Shown: positions 28,945 to 36,896 of the stretch, piece after piece
How the letters are laid out: each line of letters begins with the position of its first letter
Numbering within the stretch: the stretch's first letter is position 1
Origin: Alphaproteobacteria bacterium
GTDB taxonomy: Bacteria > Pseudomonadota > Alphaproteobacteria > JAAEOK01
Assembly (NCBI GenBank): GCA_024244705.1
Contig: JAAEOK010000001.1
Location: 1 to 64,000, forward strand
Reading direction: 5' to 3'
Length of the DNA stretch: 64,000 nucleotides
Made by a program: the position numbers and the translations under genes
Notes under the pieces: model-generated
Seen by the model: only the letters and a program-made list of their open reading frames with translations
Database searches by the model: none
Told to the model about the DNA's origin: nothing

Positions 28945-29400
28945 ATGGGATTGTCGGAAGAGGTCGAACTGCTGCGGAACATTCCGCTGTTCTCGAAGAT
29001 CGAGCCGGCCAAGCTAAAGCTGCTGGCCTTTACCAGCGAGCGCCTGGTCTTTGCCGATGGCGAAGAACTGTTTCACCAGGGCGATTCCGGCGACGCCGCC
29101 TATATCATCATCGCCGGGGCCGCCGATATCGTCGTCGACGGTGACGCCGGTCCGGTCGTTGTCGCCCAAGTTGGCCGCAACGACATCGTTGGTGAAATCG
29201 CCATCATTTGCGACGTGCCGCGCACGGCAACGGTAAAGGCGAACGCGGAGCTCGAGACGCTGAAGATCTCGAAGGATCTATTCTTCCGGCTGATCAAGGA
29301 ATTTCCGGAAATGTCGATCGAGATCATGCGCGAGCTGGCCGAGCGGCTGGAGAAAACGACCAATCAGCTGCGCGACGCGCTGACCGCGGCGGACCGCTAG
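28945..29400 (+). CDS. stand-alone cyclic-nucleotide-binding domain protein
   Basis: A 151-residue single cNMP-binding domain (CAP_ED type). Key blocks are FSKIEPAKLKLLAF, the GDSGDAAYIIIAGA turn, the phosphate cassette GRNDIVGEIAIICDVPRTATV (with Glu, Arg and Thr in the usual places) and a C-terminal helix. There is no DNA-binding helix-turn-helix, so it is not a CRP-type regulator. It begins 22 bases after the ABC gene and probably forms part of its complex or regulates it. The window also encodes a class III cyclase at 10545. Confidence 0.9.
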   Translation: MGLSEEVELLRNIPLFSKIEPAKLKLLAFTSERLVFADGEELFHQGDSGDAAYIIIAGAADIVVDGDAGPVVVAQVGRNDIVGEIAIICDVPRTATVKANAELETLKISKDLFFRLIKEFPEMSIEIMRELAERLEKTTNQLRDALTAADR

Positions 29401-29412
29401 CCGGACCGCGGC

Positions 29413-29907
29413 ATGAGCCGGCTCGACAGCGCCATCCGCCGCCTCGAGGCCCAGCGCCATTGCCTCAATCGGGCTGCCCGCATGATCGACGGCGTCAGCG
29501 GTCCGGTCCTCGAATTCGGTCTCGGCAACGGGCGCACCTTCGATCACCTGCGGGAGTTGTTTCCCGATCGGGAAATTTTCGTCTTCGACCGGCATGTCGA
29601 GGCGCACCGCGAATGCATCCCCGACGACCGCCACATTGTCGTCGGCGATTTCCGCGATACGCTTGCCGGCGCCGGCGCGCGCATCGGCGCGCCCGCCGCC
29701 CTGGTCCATTGCGACGTCGGCAGCGGCCGGGCGGAAGAAGACCGGCGCCTGGCCCGATACCTTGCCGGCGCGCTGTCCGGACTGGTCGCGCCGGGCTGCG
29801 TCGTGGTCGCCGATCAGGCCCTCGACAGTGACACGCTGGTTGCCATCGACCCGCCGTCGGAGGTCGAGCCGAGGCGCTATTTCATGTACCGCGCGGTGCC
29901 GACGTGA
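29413..29907 (+). CDS. small SAM-dependent methyltransferase (paralogue 1)
   Basis: A 164-residue compact Rossmann protein. VLEFGLGNGRTFDHLRELF is motif I and REIFVFDRH ends strand 2; VVGDFRDTL is motif II-like. The size and pattern fit the small Methyltransf_17-type family. It begins 12 bases after the cNMP-binding gene and overlaps its own paralogue downstream by 4 bases (ATGA). The methyl acceptor is unknown, and whether it retains catalytic activity cannot be told. Confidence 0.82.
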   Translation: MSRLDSAIRRLEAQRHCLNRAARMIDGVSGPVLEFGLGNGRTFDHLRELFPDREIFVFDRHVEAHRECIPDDRHIVVGDFRDTLAGAGARIGAPAALVHCDVGSGRAEEDRRLARYLAGALSGLVAPGCVVVADQALDSDTLVAIDPPSEVEPRRYFMYRAVPT

Positions 29908-30395
29908 GCCGTCTGCAGCGAATGATCGACCGCTTGACCACGCAACGCGCCTGCTTGGAATTCGCCGCCGGGGACATCGCCGCCCGCGACGGACCGGTGC
30001 TCGAAATCGGGCTCGGCAAGGGCCGGACCTATAGCCATTTGCGAGCCCTCTTGCCGCGGCGGGAAATCTTCGCCTTCGACCGCGAAGTCCATGCCCCGGC
30101 CGATGCGCAACCGGACGCGGCGCATATCCTGCTCGGCGATTTTCGCGAGACCCTGCCGGCGGCGGCGGCGGTCATCGGCGCGCCGGCCGCGCTCATCCAC
30201 GCCGATATCGGTTCCGAAAAACCGGCGCGCGATGCCAAGCTTGCCGCCGCTATCGCGCCTCACCTCGCGGTCTTGGCGGCGCCCGCCGCACTGGTTCTGT
30301 GCGACCGCGCCCTTCCGGTGCCGGCCTGGACCCGGCTGCCACTGCCCAAGGGCGCCGGTGACTGGGAGTATTTCGTTTACCGCGTGCCGCAATGA
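29904..30395 (+). CDS. small SAM-dependent methyltransferase (paralogue 2)
   Basis: A 163-residue tandem paralogue of the preceding gene: VLEIGLGKGRTYSHLRALL, REIFAFDRE and LLGDFRETLP align block for block, and the start MSRL is shared. The ATG lies within the stop overlap of paralogue 1. It is the last gene of the unit starting at 26262 and is convergent, by 15 bases, with the glycosyltransferase at 30411. Confidence 0.82.
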   Translation: MSRLQRMIDRLTTQRACLEFAAGDIAARDGPVLEIGLGKGRTYSHLRALLPRREIFAFDREVHAPADAQPDAAHILLGDFRETLPAAAAVIGAPAALIHADIGSEKPARDAKLAAAIAPHLAVLAAPAALVLCDRALPVPAWTRLPLPKGAGDWEYFVYRVPQ

Positions 30396-30410
30396 CGCGG
30401 CGGTTTTCGA

Positions 30411-32660
30411 TTAGGAGGGTGGCCGCGATTCAACGCCGAGATTGGCCAGCACGGTGTCCCAGCGATTGAAGTATTCGGCGCGCGAATAAGTATGCGTCGC
30501 CAGCTCGAGGCCGATCCGGGCGCGTTCCTTGCGCAGCACGGGGTCGGCGACGAGCGCCAGGATGTCCTCGCCGAAGGCGCGCGGGTCGTCGAATGTCGGG
30601 ATCGGTTCGCAACCGTTCGCGGCGAGGCCGCGCACCGCCGCCGCGGTCGCCGTCACCGCACAGCCGAGGGTCAAGGCCTCGAGCGTCTTGATCGGGATGC
30701 CGGCGCCGCTGGTGACCGGCAGGGCGACGAGTTTGGCGGCGCTGTAATACGGGCCGATGTCTGGAACCTGCCCGGTACATCTCACGTTCGGGTGGTCGAT
30801 GGTCAAGGCGTCGGAGATGCCGCCGACAATGGTCACGGTGACCGGGCGGCCGCTCAACACCGGCGCGAAGACCTCGTCGATGAACCACCGCATACTGATG
30901 ATATTGGCGGCGTGACGCGAGGCGACAAGCAGGATGTCGAACGGCTCCGGAAAAAGGATCCGGTCCCGGGTCGCGAACAGCGCCGGGGCCGATCCGGGAG
31001 CCTCCTGTCCGTTGGGCCGCAAGCCCTTGCGATCGTTCAAATAGGGATGGATGGTGGTTATTCGCTCCAAGCCCCCCGACTCGGCAAAGAACCGGCTCTC
31101 GTCTTCGTTGAGCGAAACGACCCAGGCGGCGTCGCGCATCAGCGCGAACTCGTCGGCGAGGGCCGCGTCCATATCGAAGTTCGGCGCCGATTGCGACGCC
31201 ACGACATTGCGCAGCCGCGACTGCTCGGCCTGGATGTCGTGGCTCTCGAGCACCAGCCGCGAGCCGGGAAAGAGACGCTTCGCCAGCTTCATGTTGAAGC
31301 AGTGATTGACGACGACGATGTCGGGCTTGCGACGTGAAAACACACGCCCGATCGAGGCCGGCAGTTCGGCCAGATCCAGGCATACGGCACGCATCGCGAT
31401 GCTGCTGCTGAATAGCGTTCGCCCATTCCGCCGCAACGCCCGCGCCCACGGCAGAAGTCCCACCGTCATGTTGGTCAATAACGTGCGATGGGCATGCGAG
31501 CCGCGGTTGCGGGCCAGGATATAGGCGGTCAGGTCGTCGGGATTGTTGTGGCCGAGGAACAAATCGTTGGCGATGATTTCAATGACGTAGAACCCGCGCT
31601 CCACCAAATAGGAGATCTGGTTGGCGAACACCATGTTGCTGCCGCAGAACAGCCATTGCGGGCGAATGACGACGGCCAGCTTTTGCGCCGGTCGGTGGGC
31701 ATCGGCGACGCTCGATGACGGCGCGAGGTCGTCAGCTTCAAGGCGATCGAGTTGTCCGACCTCGAGCGAAAGGAGATCCTCGAGCTCGACGCTTAGCGTT
31801 GGTGAATCGCAAAAGATGCGAAGGCGATCGGCGACGCGGGAGGTCGCCAACCGGCTGCCCAGGGTTTCGGGATCGATGGTCTCGGCGAAAGCGAGGCGCC
31901 CTTTCTCCGCGACCAGCAGGACGAAAACGATCTCTCCGCGCCACCCGTCGGCCAGCAATTCGAGATCGATCAGGGCGTCGAGGTCGGAAGGGTCGCGGGA
32001 CAGGATCACGGCGACGTCGGGCGCGGCACGATCGCCGCCGCCGACCAGGCTGGACAGGCCGCGCGACAATTCCGCGAATGGTTCACAGGAAACCGCGGGG
32101 CCGGCGACGAGATTCTTGATCACGCGCGGCAGTCCGACCATGAAGACCACGATGTCGCGGAATGGCCGGCCGACAAGGCGTAGCCAGCCCAGCACGCGAT
32201 CACCCCGTGCTCCTACACGGCCCGCCGAATCTTGATACCGAGTGGCCAACGACAGGCGGAACAATGCACGCAAGCCGTCGCCGACGTGTTTGCTCTTATT
32301 CTGCGTGAGATGAGAGAGCAGTCGCGAAGCTTTCCCTTTTGGTCCTCGCGGGGCGGCGTCGCCGTTCGGCCCAGTTGCCTCGCATATCTCTGCACATTCA
32401 AAATAGGGTGCCCATGACACCGAAGACTCATTACGCGGGTCAACAAAGTCCATATTGGCAATGCCGATTGCCGAAGAGCCGGCCTCCTCTGCGATGGCGG
32501 CGATCTTGCGCGCCGCCGCGAACACCGGTCCGACCGGGCCGCGCAACTGAGGGGCCACCAACATAACGTAATTAGCGATACCAACCTCGCGTTCGATTTC
32601 GTCCGCCGACGCCGATTCCCTGGCGACGTGTTCAATATCCATCTTTGCTTCGGTCGCCAT
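30411..32660 (-). CDS. large glycosyltransferase with uncharacterised N-terminal region
   Basis: A 749-residue protein. The C-terminal part (about 325-740) is a GT-B glycosyltransferase: LFPGSRLVLESHDIQAEQS, VVSLNEDESRFF, DILLVASRHAANI, YYSAAKLVALPVTSGAGIP with IKTLEALTLGCAV as the donor site. The first 320 residues contain no motif I recognise; parts alternate hydrophobic strands and acidic helices and may be a second, degenerate Rossmann-like domain. It is on the opposite strand from the methyltransferases at 29413-30395 and starts 13 bases after the xthA stop-side boundary, so it may be cotranscribed behind xthA. Confidence 0.78.
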   Translation of the reverse strand: MATEAKMDIEHVARESASADEIEREVGIANYVMLVAPQLRGPVGPVFAAARKIAAIAEEAGSSAIGIANMDFVDPRNESSVSWAPYFECAEICEATGPNGDAAPRGPKGKASRLLSHLTQNKSKHVGDGLRALFRLSLATRYQDSAGRVGARGDRVLGWLRLVGRPFRDIVVFMVGLPRVIKNLVAGPAVSCEPFAELSRGLSSLVGGGDRAAPDVAVILSRDPSDLDALIDLELLADGWRGEIVFVLLVAEKGRLAFAETIDPETLGSRLATSRVADRLRIFCDSPTLSVELEDLLSLEVGQLDRLEADDLAPSSSVADAHRPAQKLAVVIRPQWLFCGSNMVFANQISYLVERGFYVIEIIANDLFLGHNNPDDLTAYILARNRGSHAHRTLLTNMTVGLLPWARALRRNGRTLFSSSIAMRAVCLDLAELPASIGRVFSRRKPDIVVVNHCFNMKLAKRLFPGSRLVLESHDIQAEQSRLRNVVASQSAPNFDMDAALADEFALMRDAAWVVSLNEDESRFFAESGGLERITTIHPYLNDRKGLRPNGQEAPGSAPALFATRDRILFPEPFDILLVASRHAANIISMRWFIDEVFAPVLSGRPVTVTIVGGISDALTIDHPNVRCTGQVPDIGPYYSAAKLVALPVTSGAGIPIKTLEALTLGCAVTATAAAVRGLAANGCEPIPTFDDPRAFGEDILALVADPVLRKERARIGLELATHTYSRAEYFNRWDTVLANLGVESRPPS

Positions 32661-32673
32661 CGCAACGGAGCCG

Positions 32674-33471
32674 CTAGATTGCGATATCGATCATGACCGG
32701 GACGTGGTCGGAGGGTTGCTGCCAGCTCCGCAGCTCACGCAGGATTTGGGCGCGCTTGAGCTTGGGCGCCAGCGCCGGTGTCACCCAGATATGATCGAGG
32801 CGGCGGCCGCGGTCGTTCTCGGTCCAGTCCGGCGAACGATAGCTCCACCAACTGAACAGCTTCTCCTCCTCGGGCACGAAATGGCGCACCGCGTCGACCC
32901 AATCGTGGGCGGCGGCGACGCGGCGATAATGCTCGACCTCGATCGGCGTGTGACTGACCACGCGGAGCAATTGCTTGTGCGACCAGACATCGGTTTCGAG
33001 CGGGGCGACGTTGAGGTCGCCGACCAGGATCGCCTTGCGCGCCGGGTCCTTGCGCGCCGCCCACCAATTGGCCATCTCGGTCATGAAATGGAGCTTGTGG
33101 GCGAACTTGGCGTTGGTCTCGGGGTCCGGCACGTCGCCGCCGGCGGGGACGTAGTAGTTGTGCAATTCGACGCCGCCGCGCAGCTCGACCCAGGCATGGC
33201 GGCTGTCATCCTTGCCGCACCAGCGCTCGCCGCCGGTGGCTTTGAACGGCAGCCGCGACAGCACGGCGACACCGTTGTAGCTCTTCATGCCGAGGACGTG
33301 CTGATGGCGGAAGCCGATCTCGCGCATCGCCGCGGCGGGGAACAAATCGGTTGTGACCTTGATCTCCTGCAGGCACAGGATGTCGGGGGCGAACTCGGCC
33401 GTGAAATGACCGATCTGCTCGACCCGCAACCGGACCGAGTTGATGTTCCAAGTGGCGATGCGGATCGCCAT
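32674..33471 (-). CDS. xthA: exodeoxyribonuclease III
   Basis: A 265-residue AP endonuclease/3'-5' exonuclease of base excision repair. It has the complete family pattern: ATWNINSVR, LCLQEIK (metal Glu), YNGVAVLSR, VGDLNVAPLETDV (Asp and Asn of the active site), RRLDHIWVT and the C-terminal SDHVPVM with the catalytic histidine. Length is typical. It lies 4 bases after the stop of the FAH-family gene on the same strand. Confidence 0.96.
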   Translation of the reverse strand: MAIRIATWNINSVRLRVEQIGHFTAEFAPDILCLQEIKVTTDLFPAAAMREIGFRHQHVLGMKSYNGVAVLSRLPFKATGGERWCGKDDSRHAWVELRGGVELHNYYVPAGGDVPDPETNAKFAHKLHFMTEMANWWAARKDPARKAILVGDLNVAPLETDVWSHKQLLRVVSHTPIEVEHYRRVAAAHDWVDAVRHFVPEEEKLFSWWSYRSPDWTENDRGRRLDHIWVTPALAPKLKRAQILRELRSWQQPSDHVPVMIDIAI

Positions 33472-33475
33472 CGAT

Positions 33476-34162
33476 TCAGATTATGGTGACGGTGAGGTCG
33501 TCGAGGCCGTCGATATGTCCATCGAGGCGATCGCCCGCTACCACCGGGCCGACCCCTTCGGGGGTGCCGGTATAGATCAGGTCGCCGGGTGCCAGGGTCA
33601 CCAGGCCGGAGAGATAGGCGATGGTCTCGCTGACGCTCCAGATCAGATTGGCGATGTCCGATTCCTGACGGGTCTCGCCGTTCACGGTGAGGCGGATCAG
33701 GCCGCTCTCGAAATGGCCGACATCGGCGACCCGATGGACCGTGCCGCATGGTGCCGAATTGTCGAATCCCTTGCCCATGTCCCACGGGCGGCCGATCTCG
33801 CGGGCGGCGATCTGCACGTCGCGGCGGGTCATGTCGAGCCCCGGCGCATAGCCTAAGACATGGTCGAGCGCCCGGTCGGCCGCAATATCGGCACCGCCGG
33901 TACCGATCGCGGCGACCAGCTCGAATTCGAAGTGGTAGTTCGAGGTCGCCGGCGGATAGGGGATCGCGGCCCCGTTCTGGACGATGGCGTCTCCCGGCTT
34001 CATGAAGAAGAACGGCGGTTCGCGGTCGGGGTCGAAGCCCATTTCGCGGGCATGGGCGGCATAGTTGCGGCCGACGCAATAGATGCGCCGCACGGGAAAC
34101 AGGTCGGCGCTGCCGGCGACCGGCACAGCGGGCGGATCCCACAGGGATATGGCGTAGGTCAT
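33476..34162 (-). CDS. fumarylacetoacetate hydrolase family protein
   Basis: A 228-residue FAH-fold enzyme. The metal ligands are in NYHFEFELVAAIG (the ExE pattern), with YCVGRNYAAHAREMG upstream and the C-terminal PGDLIYTGTPEGVGPV. The family covers acylpyruvases, oxaloacetate decarboxylases and 2-hydroxyhepta-diene isomerases, so the substrate is open. I chose the ATG at 34162; upstream in-frame codons give a basic, non-conserved extension. Confidence 0.88.
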   Translation of the reverse strand: MTYAISLWDPPAVPVAGSADLFPVRRIYCVGRNYAAHAREMGFDPDREPPFFFMKPGDAIVQNGAAIPYPPATSNYHFEFELVAAIGTGGADIAADRALDHVLGYAPGLDMTRRDVQIAAREIGRPWDMGKGFDNSAPCGTVHRVADVGHFESGLIRLTVNGETRQESDIANLIWSVSETIAYLSGLVTLAPGDLIYTGTPEGVGPVVAGDRLDGHIDGLDDLTVTII

Positions 34163-34229
34163 CGATCGGCACCTCGATCCGGCATGGCGGGCGGCCCGGT
34201 TATCGGCCACGGCCCGCCGGTCCCTTGTT

Positions 34230-34262
34230 TAGAGCACTATGTGTCCATGTGGAACCATTCTG
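34230..34262 (+). repeat. left terminal inverted repeat of MITE-like element
   Basis: Starts at the TA duplication and runs inward as TAGAGCACTATGTGTCCATG and beyond to a TTCTG block. It matches 34468-34501 in reverse complement, with two substitutions near the tip. Confidence 0.78.
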
Positions 34263-34467
34263 CCGGAGGCATATTTCGCCGTGACCAGGAAAGCGCCGAA
34301 GAGCGTATCCCGCATACGGTCGAGGCGGTTGACGCCGTCATGGCGAAAAAGGCCCCGGCCCGACAGGGTTGCGTTTGGGCGGGCATCCGCGTCGTTGCCG
34401 CCCTCACCCGATGCTTCGGCATCGCGTTTCGGACGGCGCCTTGCGGCCTGCCACGCCCAAACCGCAC

Positions 34468-34501
34468 CAGAATTGTTTCCACATGGACACATAGCCCTCT
34501 A
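34468..34501 (-). repeat. right terminal inverted repeat of MITE-like element
   Basis: Reverse complement begins TAGAGGGCTATGTGTCCATG and continues to ATTCTG, matching the left end. One extra base relative to the left copy lies near the inner edge. Confidence 0.78.
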
Positions 34502-34598
34502 ACGGCCCGGTCGCGGCGGCGCAATCGGGACGCATCCGTTGCAGTCGCGGGGCCCGGCCCTATAGTGCGGTCTCCAATACGAGGAGCGCCGAACCGAG

Positions 34599-35780
34599 AT
34601 GACGATCGATGTGGCCCGGGCCCGGGCCGACACGCCGGGGACGGAACACGTCGTCCACCTCAACAACGCCGGCGCCGCGCTGATGCCGCGCCCGGTGATC
34701 GCCGCCCAGCGCGACCATCTCGACCTCGAATCGCGGATCGGCGGTTACGAGGCGGCGGCGCGCGAGGCCGCGCGCATCGACGCGGTCTATGACTCCCTCG
34801 CCCGGCTGATCAACGCGGCGCCGGACGAGATCGCCGTCGTCGAGAACGCGACCGTCGGCTGGGACATGGCGTTCTACGCGTTGCCCTTCGGCCGGGGTGA
34901 CCGCATCCTCACCGCCGGCGCTGAATACGCCGCCAACTATCTCGCCTATCTGCAGGTCGCGCGGCGCACCGGCGCCGTCATCGAAATAATCCCCTCGATG
35001 GCCAGCGGCGAGACCTCGCCCGAGGCCCTTGAGGCAATGATCGACGACCGGGTCAAGCTGATTTCGGTGACCCACGTTCCGACCAATGGCGGCCTGGTCA
35101 ATCCCGCCGCGGAGATCGGCGCTATTGCGCGCCGTCACGGCATCCCGTTCCTGCTCGATGCCTGCCAATCGGTCGGCCAGATGCCGATCGACGTCGCCGC
35201 GATCGGCTGCGATATGCTGACCGCGACCGGGCGGAAATTCCTCCGCGGTCCCCGCGGCATCGGCTTTCTCTATGTCCGGCGCGCGCTGCTCGACGATCTC
35301 GAGCCGCCGATGATAGACATGCACTCGGCGCGCTGGGTCGCGCCCGACCGCTACGAGCTGCGACCCGACGCCCGCCGGTTCGAGAACTGGGAGAACAACT
35401 ACGCCGCCAAGCTGGGCCTCGGCGCCGCCGCCGACTACGCGCTCGATTGGGGCCTCGACGCCATCGCGGACCGCGTTTTCGCGCTCGGCGAAACGACACG
35501 TCGCCGCCTCGATGCGATCCCCGGCGTCACCGTCCGCGACATCGGACGCCGGCGCTGCGGCATCGTCAGCTTCACCGTCGACGGTATCGATGCCGATGAG
35601 GTCAAGGCGCGGCTCGGCGCGGTGGCGATCAACGTCTCGGTGTCGACACCCAGCAGCACGCTCCTCGATGCCACCGAACGCGGCCTGCCCGATGTCATCC
35701 GTGCCTCGGTCCACTATTACAACGACGAGGACGAGATCGACCGCTTCGCCGATGCGGTGACGGCGATTGCCCGCGGCTGA
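34599..35780 (+). CDS. class V aminotransferase / cysteine-desulfurase-like PLP enzyme
   Basis: A 393-residue fold-type I PLP enzyme. The PLP lysine is Lys213 in TATGRKFLRGPRGIGFLYV, preceded by FLLDACQSVGQ (the PLP-binding Asp and Gln) and VTHVPTNGGLVNP. It belongs to the SufS/EgtE-like branch. EgtE-type C-S lyase activity in ergothioneine synthesis is possible, but no egtB or egtD is nearby, so the reaction stays open. It lies immediately downstream of the MITE-like element. Confidence 0.9.
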   Translation: MTIDVARARADTPGTEHVVHLNNAGAALMPRPVIAAQRDHLDLESRIGGYEAAAREAARIDAVYDSLARLINAAPDEIAVVENATVGWDMAFYALPFGRGDRILTAGAEYAANYLAYLQVARRTGAVIEIIPSMASGETSPEALEAMIDDRVKLISVTHVPTNGGLVNPAAEIGAIARRHGIPFLLDACQSVGQMPIDVAAIGCDMLTATGRKFLRGPRGIGFLYVRRALLDDLEPPMIDMHSARWVAPDRYELRPDARRFENWENNYAAKLGLGAAADYALDWGLDAIADRVFALGETTRRRLDAIPGVTVRDIGRRRCGIVSFTVDGIDADEVKARLGAVAINVSVSTPSSTLLDATERGLPDVIRASVHYYNDEDEIDRFADAVTAIARG

Positions 35781-35825
35781 ACCGCCGGCGGATTTCCGGT
35801 TTTCCCAACGCAGTCGTGGAAATTA

Positions 35826-35964
35826 CCCCTCACCCCGACCCTCTCCCCAAAATTGGGGAGAGGGAGTTCGACTAAGGTCACGGCATTTTCCCTCGCCCCT
35901 CCGGGGAGAGGGCGGCAGAGGTCGAGCGCGGCGAAGCCGCGACCGGCCCGAGCCGGGTGAGGGG
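35826..35964. repeat. dispersed-type palindromic intergenic repeat
   Basis: A 139-base unit between two convergent genes. The outer arms CCCCTCACCC (35826-35835) and GGGTGAGGGG (35955-35964) are perfect inverses; inside, CCCTCTCCCC and GGGGAGAGGG (35839-35864) form a 10-bp hairpin with a 6-base loop, and a second CCCTC/GGGGAGAGGG pair follows. Repeats of this look are widespread between genes in GC-rich Proteobacteria. It may also act as a bidirectional terminator. Confidence 0.75.
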
Positions 35965-36006
35965 TTGTCTCGCAGAACTGGGATCCAGTGCCTTCGCGGC
36001 GCGAAC

Positions 36007-36795
36007 CTAAGCCACACGGTGGACGGGATGCTTGTCGTGGCTCGCTGTGGCGTGGGCGCGGCAAGCGTCGCCGAAGGCGCCGAACAGGGCGCGGCCGAAG
36101 GCGTTGTCCTGGAACTTGAATTCCGGGTGCCACTGAATGCCGAGCGCGAAGGCGCGGGCCTGATCGACGCGCACCGCTTCGACGGTGCCGTCGGGCGCCG
36201 TGGCCTCGATCACAAGACCCTCGCCGGGCCGGTCGATGCCCTGGGAGTGGAGCGAATTGACGTCCATTTCAGTAGTCCCGGCGAGCTCGGCCGTCATGCC
36301 GCCCGGCGCCATCTCGATGGCGTGCGCCGGTCCGTACATGATGTCGTGGGGCTGGCCCTCCGGGGCGCGGTGATCGAGGCGGTCCGGCACCTCGTGCAGG
36401 TTCTGGTGCAGCGTGCCGCCGAGCGCGACGTTCAGTTCCTGGATACCGCGGCAGATCGCGAGCAGCGGCACGCCGGCATCGATCGCGGCGCGAATCAACG
36501 GCAGCGTCGTCTCGTCGCGGTCGCGATCGTGCAAGGTGCCCTCGCGGCTCGGCGGGCCGGCATAGCGGTGGGGCTCGACGTTCGACGGGCTGCCGGTGAC
36601 CAGGAAGCCGTCGAACCGCTCGATCATCAGCGGAATGTCGTAGTGGGCACCAAGGGCGGGAATGATCACCGGCTGAGCGTCGGCGCCGAACGCGATGGCA
36701 GTGATGTATTTGTGCCCGGCGGCGTGGAACGGGTGCGTCTCGATGGTCTTGACGCAGGCCGGAACGCCGACCAGGGGATGCGGGGCGCTGGACAT
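36007..36795 (-). CDS. class I glutamine-amidotransferase-like peptidase C26 (PuuD-like)
   Basis: A 262-residue gamma-glutamyl-gamma-aminobutyrate hydrolase-type protein. The nucleophile is Cys115 in LLAICRGIQELNVALGGTL and the histidine is in ALGIQWHPEF, with VTGSPSNVEP as the oxyanion region. PuuD cleaves gamma-glutamyl-GABA in putrescine breakdown; no other puu gene is here, so the substrate is tentative. It is divergent from the fatty acid hydroxylase at 36897. Confidence 0.9.
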   Translation of the reverse strand: MSSAPHPLVGVPACVKTIETHPFHAAGHKYITAIAFGADAQPVIIPALGAHYDIPLMIERFDGFLVTGSPSNVEPHRYAGPPSREGTLHDRDRDETTLPLIRAAIDAGVPLLAICRGIQELNVALGGTLHQNLHEVPDRLDHRAPEGQPHDIMYGPAHAIEMAPGGMTAELAGTTEMDVNSLHSQGIDRPGEGLVIEATAPDGTVEAVRVDQARAFALGIQWHPEFKFQDNAFGRALFGAFGDACRAHATASHDKHPVHRVA

Positions 36796-36896
36796 GGCTT
36801 TTCGCTACCATGGTCGGCGACCGACCGGCAAGGGGCGTTTCGACGGGGCAGCCATGTCCGAATTGCCGCATTGGCATGGCGCACGGGCGATGCCAT

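Larger units (their letters stand above)
34230..34501. mobile_element. MITE-like element with terminal inverted repeats and TA target duplication
   Basis: A 268-bp segment (34232-34499) flanked by TA on both sides. Its ends are inverted copies of each other: reading inward from each TA, left and right are identical over an 18-base run (CTATGTGTCCATGTGGAA) and alike over about 33 bases, with two mismatches near the tip and one small gap. TA duplications are typical of IS630/Tc1-type transposition, so this looks like a non-autonomous relative. Open frames of 87 codons cross it in both directions but have no recognisable transposase. The family is not one I can name. Confidence 0.75.
34163..34598. 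other. gene-free stretch holding a MITE-like element
   Basis: Between the divergent FAH-family and aminotransferase genes. Most of it (34230-34501) is the inverted-repeat element listed separately. The remaining 97 bases before the aminotransferase ATG presumably hold its promoter; CCCTATAGTG at about 34558 could include a -10 box and ACGAGGAGCG precedes the start. Confidence 0.6.

Noticed and set aside
34229-34502. 87-codon frames in both directions across the MITE-like element
   Set aside because: They begin and end with mirrored residues because of the inverted repeats; no ribosome binding site and no transposase features.
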